Below are positions 1-7,351 of a stretch of DNA of 38,013 bases, piece by piece. The stretch is taken from assembly GCA_030527015.1 (NCBI GenBank), contig JAUNBR010000022.1, forward strand, positions 1 through 38,013. The letters run 5' to 3'. The DNA comes from Planctomycetia bacterium. GTDB taxonomy: Bacteria; Planctomycetota; Planctomycetia; Pirellulales; Thermoguttaceae. A model generated the notes under the pieces. The model was not told the origin of the DNA and did not search any database. It saw only the letters and a program-made list of their open reading frames with translations. Position 1 is the first letter of the stretch. Each line of letters begins with the position of its first letter. Position numbers and translations under genes: made by a program.

Positions 1-52
1 TCAGCGAAGCAAAAAAGCCGGTGAAGCGGAATTTTATAATGTATCGGGTATA
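1..52 (-). repeat. TATAC element, partial at window edge
   Basis: This is the outer half of a minus-orientation TATAC element (family described at 509-920). It runs from TCAGCGAAGC in the inner hairpin to the GGGTATA end. The other half lies outside the window. Confidence 0.75.
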
Positions 53-285
53 AAAGGGGTGTTTTTGAGAATCGGGATGAGAAAGATGTGCCGGTATGTT
101 CGTACAGAAAAAAATTGGAAGATATTTTCAGAGGAAGGTATGTTTTTTGTGGAGCACCCCTTGAAAAATTTTCGTGGGCAGTTATAATTATTCATAATGG
201 TGGAAGATGAAAAAGTTCCATGATTTTTCTTTGCTGAGATGTTTACTTTTTATGGTATATTTTCAGTTTCTTCTGTTATTTTTAC

Positions 286-359
286 GCACCCTTGGCACAA
301 TTGGATAGCGCATCGGTCTACGGAACCGAAGGTTGCAGGTTCGAACCCTGCAGGGTGTA
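286..359 (+). tRNA. tRNA-Arg (anticodon ACG)
   Basis: A full cloverleaf can be drawn. The acceptor stem GCACCCT (286-292) pairs with AGGGTGT (352-358). The anticodon stem TCGGT/ACCGA encloses the loop CTACGGA, which places ACG at 34-36. The T arm is GCAGG-TTCGAAC-CCTGC. The tRNA decodes CGN arginine codons, with A34 expected to be deaminated to inosine. CCA is not encoded. Two weak points are a G-U first acceptor pair and an A-C mismatch in the D stem (GCAC/GCGC). A poor promoter (TTGCTG at 231, TATATT at 256, 19-bp spacer) lies at the right distance. A strong terminator follows directly. Confidence 0.9.
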
Positions 360-365
360 TATGTT

Positions 366-398
366 CAGACCCCGTATTTTGCGGGGTCTGTTTTTTTT
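366..398 (+). terminator. Rho-independent terminator of the tRNA-Arg gene
   Basis: A perfect 9-bp stem CAGACCCCG/CGGGGTCTG with a 7-nt loop is followed by eight T residues, starting 7 nt after the tRNA. It makes the tRNA a single-gene unit. Confidence 0.92.
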
Positions 399-508
399 GT
401 GTGTGCGTGGGAGATGGAGAGGAAGAGGAAGAAATATTATTTTTATACCGGGATACACGATCCTTTTCCGATTTTTCTTTTTTTGCTGGCAGGCTGGCCT
501 GTATTTTT

Positions 509-920
509 TATCCCCGATACACTATAAAATTTCGCTTCCTCGGCATTTTGCTTCGCTGAAAATGCCTTTTCAGAGCCGCACAAAACGGAAATTTAAAGTG
601 GAACCAGTATATCTCCGATACACTATAAAATTTCGCTTCTCCGGCATTTTTGCTTTACTGAAAAAGCCTGCTTTCAGAACCGTATAAAACGGAAATTTAA
701 AGTGGAACCAGTATATTCCCGATACACTATAAAATTTTGCTTCCTCGGCATTTTGCTTCGCTGAAAATGCCTGCTTTCAGAAGTGCATAAAACGGAAATT
801 TAAAGTGGAACCAGTATATTCCCGATACACTATAAAATTCCGCTTCCCCAGCATTTTTGCTTCGCTGAAAATGCCTGATTTCAGAAGTGCATAAAACGGA
901 AATTTAAAGTGAAACCATAC
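509..920 (+). repeat. Tandem array of four TATAC elements (family description)
   Basis: Four head-to-tail copies (509-611, 608-715, 712-818, 815-920) share a single TATA at each junction, with a period of about 103-107 bp. The family structure is: left arm TATACCCGATGCACTATAAA then TTCCGC; inner hairpin GGCATTTT-GCTTCGCTG-AAAATGCC; spacer CTGCTTTCAGAGCCGCACAA; right arm CGGAAATTTAAAGTGGAACC then AGTATA. The two arms are imperfect inverse complements over about 26 bp, so the whole unit can fold into one long interrupted hairpin. Plus strand in this table means left arm first. No open frame is conserved between copies, so the unit is non-coding. Arrays of this kind fit repeated insertion at the terminal TATA. 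It is not a CRISPR: there are no unique spacers and the units are longer than CRISPR repeats. Confidence 0.9.
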
Positions 921-938
921 TTCGTGGAAATGATGGTG

Positions 939-1042
939 TTTACCCGATGCACGATAACATTCTGCTTTTCTGGCTTTTTTTCACTGAAAATGTCGGCTTT
1001 CAGAACTGTACGAAAGGGGAAGTGAAACGAGAAGCAGAGTAC
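939..1042 (+). repeat. TATAC element, diverged
   Basis: The left arm TTTACCCGATGCACGATAAC and the inner CACTGAAAATGTC are clear. The right arm is degraded but ends GAAGCAGAGTA. It follows the tandem array after an 18-bp gap. Confidence 0.7.
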
Positions 1043-1353
1043 AGAAAGAGAAAATGCGATAATTTTTTACAGGGAGTGCCATTCAGGGGAGTGTAAAAGG
1101 GAAGATGAAAGGGGCGCAGAGTGTGAAGGAGAATCGAGAATTTCGGCGTGCGGGGAGAATCGGGATTTTGTGCAGTACGAGGAAAAAGAGAGGTGTCACG
1201 GTTTCTGAAAAGGAAAGTGCGTTTTTTGGGGGACGGACGTGGTGTTTTTTCGGAAAAGATGCCGCATTTTGAAAATTTTGGGTGGCCAGTGTAAATTTCA
1301 CTTTCCCGGTATTTTTTCATGGCTCGCGAAATGCCGGGGAATGAAAATTTAGA
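1043..1353. other. Intergenic stretch without recognised features
   Basis: Purine-rich DNA with frames open by chance. None has a ribosome-binding site or a recognisable protein. A short stretch near 1300-1345 (TTTCACTTTCCCGG) may be an old left-arm fragment. Confidence 0.4.
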
Positions 1354-1469
1354 CAGGTTTTCCTTTAAATTTTCGTTTTGCGCAGCTTTTAAAGCAGGCT
1401 TTTTTTCGCTGAAAATGCCTGATTTCAGAGCTGTATAAAACGCGGGAATTTAAAGGAGAATCAGGTATA
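1354..1469. repeat. TATAC element with two right arms
   Basis: The left half reads as an inverted right arm (AGGTTTTCCTTTAAATTTTC, then GCAGCTTTTAAAGCAGGC). The right half is a normal right half ending GAATCAGGTATA. The result is a more nearly perfect palindrome than the standard left-plus-right form. Confidence 0.65.
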
Positions 1470-1496
1470 CTTTTTGCTGGAAATACTGGAATTTTT

Positions 1497-1591
1497 GTAC
1501 CCGATGCACGATAACATTTTGCTTTTTTCTTCGCTGAAAATATCGGTTTCAGAACAGTATAAAAGGGAACTTTAAAGGAAAATCCGGTATA
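1497..1591 (+). repeat. TATAC element, short copy
   Basis: Starts GTACCCGATGCACGATAACA, has the CTTCGCTGAAAAT core and ends AATCCGGTATA. The centre is slightly deleted (about 95 bp). Confidence 0.75.
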
Positions 1592-1592
1592 A

Positions 1593-1696
1593 TATACCCG
1601 ATACTCTCTATAAAATTCGCTTCCCTGGTATTTTTCTTTGCTGAAAATGCCTTTTCAGAGCCGCATAAAACGGAAATTTAAAGTGGAACCAGTATA
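1593..1696 (+). repeat. TATAC element
   Basis: Near-consensus copy from TATACCCGATACT to GGAACCAGTATA, separated from the previous copy by a single base, so the two form a near-tandem pair. Confidence 0.85.
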
Positions 1697-1724
1697 TGTC
1701 GGAAATATAAGACTTATACCTGAT

Positions 1725-1822
1725 TTTATACGGGTTTTTCTTTAAATTTTTTTTAGGGTCACGAAAACCTGTGTTTTCAGCGAAGTAAAAACTGGGAAGC
1801 GGGAATATGCAGAACATCAGGA
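1725..1822 (-). repeat. TATAC element, degenerate
   Basis: A minus-orientation relic: CTTTAAATTTTTTTT stands for the right arm, TTTTCAGCGAAGTAAAA for the core, and GAAGCGGGAATAT plus CATCAGG for the left arm. It ends against the gyrB stop codon. Confidence 0.55.
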
Positions 1823-1823
1823 A

Positions 1824-4499
1824 TTAAATATCCAGATTCGAGACCTCCAGCGCGTATTTTTCGATAAATTCGCGGCGCGGTTCCACTTTTTCACCCATCA
1901 GGATGCGGAAAAGATCGTCCGCAGCACCTGCGTCATCCAGATTCACTTTTATCATCGTGCGTCGTTCGGGATCCAGGGTGGTTTCACGAATCTGCTCGGC
2001 GTTCATTTCTCCCAGACCTTTAAATCGGGTAACTTTCATTAATTTATTCGCAGATTTTCGAATGGCGGGCAGTAAGCCACGTAAGTCTTCCAGACCGTAT
2101 GAAACACCTGCCCGATGAAGTTTATAGCGGTCTCCTTCCTGTCCTGTCCGTTCTTTGGGGAAAAGAGAGTCGATTTCGAAACCTAATTTTCGTAATTCGG
2201 CCAACTGATGATTTATGGAACGGACTTCATGGATTTCCATGACATGCATACGGACGGAAGGAACTTCTTCACCTGCTTCATTTATGGTGGTTTCCTCATG
2301 TTCACTCGTGAATTGGCCATTCGTTTCCGTGAATTCCTGGAACGTTTCTTCTTGTTTCACGGTTTCAGAAATGGAATCAGAAAACTTAATGGAACAGTGA
2401 TTTTCCTTCTCATACTGATCTACAAAAGTTTCCAGTGCATTATTATCTGCGAACCAAAATTCCTGTCTTCCGATGAAAGCGTGCAGCACGGGAAGTTTTC
2501 CGGAAACGGGATCCTGACGCATGGCGTGTAATTTTAAATTGATCCCGCGGCGTTCCAGAGTATTTAGCATGTCTTCCAGCGGAGAAAGAATATTCGCCAG
2601 CTGTACCATCTGTTCCCCTTCCAGAATTCTTCCGTCCATGGGGTCAAAAACGGCATCCTGAATGCCTAAATCCAGCAGAAGCGTTTTCATTTCCTCTTCA
2701 GTCTGCACATAAGATACGTGTTTTTTGTATACCACACGGAAAAGAGGTGGCTGCGCGATATACACATGACCTTCACGAATCAGCTCATACATGTGGCGAT
2801 AAAAGAAGGTTAAAAGAAGGGTACGGATATGAGAACCGTCGACATCCGCGTCTGTCATGATGACGATTTTATTATAACGTCTTTTCGAAAGATCGATCTC
2901 CGTGCCGATACCGATTCCGATCGCCGAAATGAGGTTTCTGATTTCATCACTGGAGAGAACTTTATCTTCTCGGGCTTTATAAGCGTTAATAATTTTACCG
3001 CGTAAAGGTAAAATGGCCTGATATTCCCGGAGGCGCCCGCCTTCTGCCGTACCCCCGGCCGACTGGCCTTCCACCAGGTACAGTTCACATTTTTCGACTT
3101 CTTTACTGGAACAGTCACGGAGTTTACCGGGCATTCCTCCCGAAGAAAGGGCGCCTTTTCGTTCACGGACAAGTAATCGTGCTTTGCGGGCACTTTCCCG
3201 CGCTTCCGCGGCGAGAAGGCTTTTTTTGACGATATCTCTGGCGTTTTTCGGATTTTCTTCAAAATAATTTGTTAGGGCTTCATAAACCGCAGTCGTGACG
3301 ATACCCTCTATTTCTCCGTTTCCCAGTTTCGTTTTGGTCTGTCCCTCAAACTGCGGATGCGGAATTCTTAAAGAAAGTACCGCCGTTAAACCTTCACGAA
3401 AATCATCACCGGAAGGCGTCATTTTTTTGAAAAGGTCTTCTTTTTTCCCGTACATGTTCATGGAACGTGTCAGCGCAGCGCGGAATCCGGAAACATGAGT
3501 TCCGCCCTCCACGGTGTTAATATTATTAACATATGAATACACGTTTTCTGTATATTCTTCGGTATACTGCAGCGCGATGTCCCACTGAACGTCATTCAGC
3601 GAACCGTGAATGTTAATGACGTCTTCATGGATGGGTTTCGAAGAACGATTTAAATATTCCACAAATTCCGTCAGTCCGCGCTTATAATGAAAGACATCAC
3701 CGTCCCCGGTGCGCATATCCTTAAAAACGATTTTTACGCCACTATTAAGGAAGGCCAGCTCCTGCAGTCGGCGATAAAGTGTGCTGTAAGTAAATTTAAT
3801 TTCAGGAAAGATCTGATGATCCGGTTTAAAAGTCGTTTTTGTGCCCGTATGACTGCTTTTTCCCACACGGCGCACTTCGCTGGTGGGCACCCCACGTTCA
3901 TATTCTTGCTGCCAGACATACCCGTCTCGGTATACTTGGCAGACACACCACTCAGAAAGAAAGTTTACCACCGTTACGCCCACACCATGCAGACCACCAG
4001 AAGTCGTGTAAGCCCCGTCACCAAATTTTCCGCCGAATTTTAGGACGGTCATCACACCTTCCAGAGTGGAAATATTCAGCTCGGGAAAAATCTCCACCGG
4101 GATACCACGTCCATTATCCTCCACCGTAACAGAGCCATCTTCGTTTACCGTGACACTCACCAGGGAAGCATAACCGGCCATGGCTTCATCTATCGAATTA
4201 TCCACCACTTCATAAACCAGATGATGTAATCCGCGGACAGTCGTGTCCCCGATATACATACTCGGACGCTTTCTGACATGCTCCAGGTCACTGAGGTGAG
4301 AAATCTGTTCCACACCATATGCATCCGTCGACTTTCCTGGGAGTTCAGAAGGTGATGGTATTTCCTGCGAAATATCTTTCTCTGACTGCGTGTCATCCGA
4401 AGATTTTATGTTTTCTTCCACGTCCTGGTTTCCTTCCGTTTTCTGATTATTTTCTGGTATATTTTGTGATTCTGGATGAGTGTGTTCGTCATTCGTCAT
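1824..4499 (-). CDS. gyrB: DNA gyrase subunit B
   Basis: ATP-driven subunit of type IIA topoisomerase, which works with GyrA to introduce negative supercoils into DNA. From the chosen start the protein has 891 residues. The first 60 are acidic and low-complexity. The GHKL ATPase follows (YGVEQISHL, EVVDNSIDEAMAG, VEDNGRGIPVE), then the TOPRIM domain with LVEGQSAGG near residue 475 and TDADVDGSHIRTLL near 547, and the tail motif FKGLGEMNAEQIRET. About 170-180 residues are inserted between TOPRIM and the tail, as in E. coli GyrB and unlike the compact Gram-positive form. An open frame continues upstream to 4583, but the ATG at 4499 has AAGGAAG 5 nt ahead of it, and a TATAAT box lies between 4499 and the longer start. 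No gyrA is present in the window. Identity is certain; the start is likely. Confidence 0.97.
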   Translation of the reverse strand: MTNDEHTHPESQNIPENNQKTEGNQDVEENIKSSDDTQSEKDISQEIPSPSELPGKSTDAYGVEQISHLSDLEHVRKRPSMYIGDTTVRGLHHLVYEVVDNSIDEAMAGYASLVSVTVNEDGSVTVEDNGRGIPVEIFPELNISTLEGVMTVLKFGGKFGDGAYTTSGGLHGVGVTVVNFLSEWCVCQVYRDGYVWQQEYERGVPTSEVRRVGKSSHTGTKTTFKPDHQIFPEIKFTYSTLYRRLQELAFLNSGVKIVFKDMRTGDGDVFHYKRGLTEFVEYLNRSSKPIHEDVINIHGSLNDVQWDIALQYTEEYTENVYSYVNNINTVEGGTHVSGFRAALTRSMNMYGKKEDLFKKMTPSGDDFREGLTAVLSLRIPHPQFEGQTKTKLGNGEIEGIVTTAVYEALTNYFEENPKNARDIVKKSLLAAEARESARKARLLVRERKGALSSGGMPGKLRDCSSKEVEKCELYLVEGQSAGGTAEGGRLREYQAILPLRGKIINAYKAREDKVLSSDEIRNLISAIGIGIGTEIDLSKRRYNKIVIMTDADVDGSHIRTLLLTFFYRHMYELIREGHVYIAQPPLFRVVYKKHVSYVQTEEEMKTLLLDLGIQDAVFDPMDGRILEGEQMVQLANILSPLEDMLNTLERRGINLKLHAMRQDPVSGKLPVLHAFIGRQEFWFADNNALETFVDQYEKENHCSIKFSDSISETVKQEETFQEFTETNGQFTSEHEETTINEAGEEVPSVRMHVMEIHEVRSINHQLAELRKLGFEIDSLFPKERTGQEGDRYKLHRAGVSYGLEDLRGLLPAIRKSANKLMKVTRFKGLGEMNAEQIRETTLDPERRTMIKVNLDDAGAADDLFRILMGEKVEPRREFIEKYALEVSNLDI

Positions 4500-4544
4500 A
4501 TCATCTTCCTTTACAGTTTCAAAAGTAGGCATCTTAATCAATTT

Positions 4545-4572
4545 ATTATAGCTTTTTTGACGAAAACGTAAA
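4545..4572 (-). promoter_or_regulatory. Putative sigma-70 promoter of gyrB
   Basis: On the minus strand TTTACG (4572-4567), a 16-bp spacer and a perfect TATAAT (4550-4545) place transcription start near 4538. This is about 39 nt ahead of the ATG at 4499, and it argues against translation starting at 4583. Confidence 0.55.
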
Positions 4573-4659
4573 GGCCAAGACACACTTTTCTTGCGGAAAT
4601 TTCAGCTTTTTTATGTGTTTCACAATTTATTTTCCTTCCAGAGCCATTCCGATTTAGTA

Positions 4660-4765
4660 TATACTGGTTCCACGTTAAATTTCCGTTTTATGCTGCTCTG
4701 AAAGCAGGCATTTTCAGCGAAACTAAATGCCGGAGAAGCGGAGATTTATAGGTGCATCGGAGATA
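4660..4765 (-). repeat. TATAC element
   Basis: Minus orientation, near consensus: TATACTGGTTCCACGTTAAA to GCATCGGAGATA, with the intact hairpin GGCATTTT/AAATGCC. It lies upstream of the gyrB promoter. Confidence 0.88.
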
Positions 4766-4914
4766 AAAGTTACACTAAAAATTTCGTACAAGTTAAAACG
4801 TGAAGAAAAGGACATTTTGTCCTGGCGCGTGTCAGAAGAAAAAAATTTGAATATTTATTTTGAAATTTACGCTGAATTCACATTAAAAAATGAAGTTATG
4901 CATATCTCTGAACG

Positions 4915-4979
4915 CATGAATTTCCAGTGAAGTGAAAATCGGAGAAGTGGAAGTTTAAATTTTTAGATGTGTCAGATAA
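4915..4979 (-). repeat. TATAC element fragment
   Basis: Only the left-arm half of a minus-orientation copy is recognisable: CCAGTGAAGTGAAAATCGGA, then GAAGTGGAAGTTTAAA and GTGTCAGATAAA. The 150 bases between this and the copy at 4660 show nothing else. Confidence 0.45.
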
Positions 4980-4982
4980 AAA

Positions 4983-5168
4983 TTACGTATTTTTAATATC
5001 CGACTTAACCGCGTTATACTTTTTCAGCCACAGTTCATACTGAGGATCATTCGGGCGAAAAGTAAAAACCGCATCAGGTAATTTATTTCCTTCCGTATCC
5101 TGAGAGTGCATACGCACGATTAACGTGCCATTTTTCTGCTTTTCGATACTATATTTTTTAGATTCCAT
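4983..5168 (-). CDS. Hypothetical protein, 61 residues
   Basis: The frame ends with a normal stop and carries a credible start: GGAG lies 8 nt upstream of the ATG at 5168, while a longer GTG start at 5177 would overlap that site. The product is polar and has no membrane segment or signal. It has alternating charged and hydrophobic residues (SIEKQKNGTLIVRMHSQD, AVFTFRPNDPQYELWLKKY), which suggests a small beta-rich fold ending in a helix. I do not recognise the family. It is transcribed in the same direction as gyrB and the LysM gene, with repeats on both sides, so an operon is unlikely. It could still be a chance frame, but the composition looks coding. Confidence 0.6.
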   Translation of the reverse strand: MESKKYSIEKQKNGTLIVRMHSQDTEGNKLPDAVFTFRPNDPQYELWLKKYNAVKSDIKNT

Positions 5169-5188
5169 CAGCGACACTCCACATAAAG

Positions 5189-5291
5189 TTATACCTGTTC
5201 TATTTTAAATGGATTTTGAGGGTCATGAAAACAGACATTTCGTGTACGTGAAATGCCGGAGCAGCTCAATTTTTATAAAGCATCAGGTGTA
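5189..5291 (-). repeat. TATAC element, diverged
   Basis: Minus orientation: TTATACCTGTTCTATTTTAA, then GGTCATGAAAACAGACATTT, then GAAATGCCGGAGCAGC and GCATCAGGTGTA. The core hairpin is still pairable. Confidence 0.7.
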
Positions 5292-5493
5292 AAATATAAG
5301 ATTTTCCACGGCAAAATTCTCTTTTTACATTTATTTTAATCAAAAATAACTTTCTGTCCAGAGTGAAAATAAAAATTTATACTCCGCATAAATAAATTTT
5401 CACGGTTTCTTTCTGTGAGTTATTTAGTGATGTGAAAATCAAAAAAGAAGAATTTTCATTCGCAGAAGTAAAAAGTGGAGTTACATAAAAGTG

Positions 5494-6156
5494 CTATTTT
5501 CTTTCCGGCAGAGTGATTTTTACACCGATCGGAAGTTCAGTCATGGAAGGTAAAATATCTTTATTTTCCTCATAAATATCTTTTGCTCTGCTGGGATCCC
5601 ACATATATCGCTGGGCGATTAATTCTAGAGAATCACCATCTTCGATTACATGAGTGAATTTTCGCGTTAAATGTCGGCCATTCATTAAATGTTTTCCGGA
5701 CATGACCGTGGACTGAGAAGAATCCGTCACGATTTTCTTTTCTGAAATATGACGCGCGTGAGTAATCGGCCGACTGGGGAGCATCGGGTCATCTCCGAAA
5801 TCTTCTTCAGATTCTGCCCACATATTTTGGGACGAAATATCATCCGTTTCAGTTTTTTTGTTTTTGAAAACGTAAGATTCAGGGTAAGAATGTGCGGAAC
5901 GTTCCACAAGAATTGCCGATTCTGTTTTTATGGTGCTTTCCGCTTCCGATGAAGGTGGGGTTTCCAGAGGAGTAACGACTAATTCTAAAAGAGGAACGGT
6001 TTCTTCTTCCACAGGTTTTTCGTTTTTCACCATCTCCTGATTTTCATCACTGACTGGATCTGGAGAAACACCGAAATGAGAGCTAAAGATAAAGAGAATA
6101 CTGACTCCCACGATAAATAGAAAGAATAAAACCGTTTTTTTTCTGAGTTTTGACAT
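5494..6156 (-). CDS. Membrane-anchored LysM-domain protein
   Basis: The 220-residue protein begins with a positively charged start (SKLRKK) and one hydrophobic segment at about residues 8-27. This can act as a signal anchor or uncleaved signal peptide. A long Glu/Ser/Thr-rich, probably disordered linker follows (about 30-170). A single C-terminal LysM domain spans about 173-218 (THVIEDGDSLELIAQRYMWDPSRAKDIYEENKDIL...LPIGVKITLPE). LysM domains bind N-acetylglucosamine-containing polymers, usually peptidoglycan, so a periplasmic wall-binding role is likely. No catalytic domain is visible. The start is well supported by GGAGGA 6 nt upstream of the ATG. No partner gene is adjacent. Confidence 0.85.
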   Translation of the reverse strand: MSKLRKKTVLFFLFIVGVSILFIFSSHFGVSPDPVSDENQEMVKNEKPVEEETVPLLELVVTPLETPPSSEAESTIKTESAILVERSAHSYPESYVFKNKKTETDDISSQNMWAESEEDFGDDPMLPSRPITHARHISEKKIVTDSSQSTVMSGKHLMNGRHLTRKFTHVIEDGDSLELIAQRYMWDPSRAKDIYEENKDILPSMTELPIGVKITLPERK

Positions 6157-6241
6157 TTTTTCCTCCGTGAAATCATACCGATTTCCGATTATTTAATAAA
6201 TTATCGTTTTTCCAGCATATACCGCCGAATGTTTTCCGTTT

Positions 6242-6345
6242 TTTATCCTGCGTCTCCTGTAAATTTCCGTTTTGTGAGGTTCTGAAGGCAGATATTTTCA
6301 GCGAAAAATACAGGAAAATCGGAAATTTATAGTGCATCGGGTATA
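6242..6345 (-). repeat. TATAC element
   Basis: Minus orientation: TTTATCCTGCGTCTCCTGTA, AAATTTCCGTTTTGTGAGG, core ATTTTCAGCGAAAAATA, and GCATCGGGTATA at the end. Confidence 0.8.
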
Positions 6346-6369
6346 AAAAAGCAGAAAGCAGGAAAATTT

Positions 6370-6487
6370 TATACTGGCTCTATTTTATGGATTTTACTTT
6401 AAATTTCAGTTTTATGGCTCTTCCAGCTGAGCGTTTTCCAGACTCAGAAATGCCTGCGAAATGAAATTTTAGAGTAATATCGGAAAT
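6370..6487 (-). repeat. TATAC element, degenerate
   Basis: Minus orientation. It starts TATACTGGCTCTATTTTATG, retains CTTTAAATTTCAGTTTTATG and the downstream GAAATTTTAGAG, and has lost the clean GGGTATA end. Confidence 0.55.
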
Positions 6488-6748
6488 GAAATTCTCTGCT
6501 TTACGTCACGTAAAAACAAAAATTTAATTTGACGCAGAAAACACGCCGAGAACGAAGTATCTCTAGCATTAAATCTCCAAGAAAGTATACACTATAATAA
6601 AAGTAAAATCCAATAAAAATAAGCAAAAAAACATTTTTTTGAAAATATTTACACTGATAAAAACGATTAAAATGAAAATCCGGAAAATGTCGACACTTTT
6701 TTGTTTTTTTCCTGGACATTTATTCTGGTTTTACTTTCAATTAAATTT
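6488..6748. other. AT-rich intergenic stretch
   Basis: Very AT-rich DNA. It includes a 72-codon minus-strand frame with no ribosome-binding site and a Phe/Tyr/Lys bias typical of chance reading in AT-rich DNA. I see no gene or RNA here. Confidence 0.4.
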
Positions 6749-6881
6749 TATACAGTTTTTTCATGAAATTTTCATTTTGTGTGTCTCTAAAAGCCAGATA
6801 TTTTTAGAAAAAAGCAAAAATGCGGGCCTGTCTGCCGGCGGACAGGGAAAGCAGAAATAAATTTATCGTGTATCAGATATA
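6749..6881 (-). repeat. TATAC element with extra CTGTC stem
   Basis: Minus orientation. It starts TATACAGTTTTTTCATGAAA, carries CCTGTCTGCCGGCGGACAGG (a self-complementary stem) between core and left arm, and ends GTATCAGATATA. The length of about 133 bp reflects the extra stem. Confidence 0.7.
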
Positions 6882-6916
6882 AAATATCAGGAAAATAAAA
6901 TTTATCTTTAGAGTTT

Positions 6917-7020
6917 TATACCTGAGGCACGATAAAATTCCGCTTTTCCGGCATTTTTGTTTTGCTGAAACCTGCCTTCAGAGCCGCACAAAATGAGAAT
7001 TTAATGGAGAACCAGGTATA
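6917..7020 (+). repeat. TATAC element
   Basis: TATACCTGAGGCACGATAAA to GAACCAGGTATA, with the core GGCATTTTTGTTTTGCTGAAA. One of the copies using GAGGCACGA in the left arm. Confidence 0.85.
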
Positions 7021-7145
7021 TCTTTCATGGGTGCGGAGAAGGAAAGTTGAATGATGGATGCTCAAAAGATTCGGGAAGTTCTTGTGTGTCCCAGAAGGAG
7101 AGATACCGAAAATATAAAATATAATTTTTATGTTTAGAAAAGAGT

Positions 7146-7328
7146 TATACCCGAGGCACGATAAAATTCCGCTTTTCCTGTCCGCCGACATACAGGCATT
7201 TTACTTCGCCAAAAATACCTGTTTTTATATCCGAGGCACGATAAAATTCTGCTTTTCCGGCATTTTTTCGCTGAAAATACCTGCTTTCAGATCCGCACGA
7301 AACGGGAATTTAAAGCGGAAGCAGTATA
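7146..7328 (+). repeat. Nested TATAC elements
   Basis: A left half with the extra TGTCCGCCGACA stem (7146-7225) is interrupted by a complete copy (7226-7328, TATATCCGAGGCACGATAAA to GGAAGCAGTATA). A decayed right part (CAGACAAAAACGG) may follow up to the stop codon of the sugar kinase. Confidence 0.75.
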
Positions 7329-7351
7329 AATGGAATTCCAGACAAAAACGG

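Noticed and set aside
239..687. Open frames of 64-131 codons over the tRNA and the first repeats
   Set aside because: They translate the tRNA gene and TATAC elements (typical strings such as YTIKFRF and RTKRKFKVE), lack ribosome sites, and recur wherever the element is read in that frame.
509..920. Regularly spaced repeats that could suggest a CRISPR array
   Set aside because: The whole 103-107-bp unit repeats with no unique spacers, units share TATA junctions, and the same unit occurs singly all over the window. No cas gene is present.
1903..4528. Many open frames on the plus strand opposite gyrB
   Set aside because: GyrB is unambiguous on the minus strand and these are shadow frames with no start signals.
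4499..4583. Longer GyrB start at 4583
   Set aside because: A TATAAT promoter lies within this stretch and the ATG at 4499 has a good ribosome site.
6501..6719. 72-codon minus-strand frame
   Set aside because: AT-rich composition, Phe/Tyr/Lys bias, no ribosome site and no recognisable fold; likely chance.
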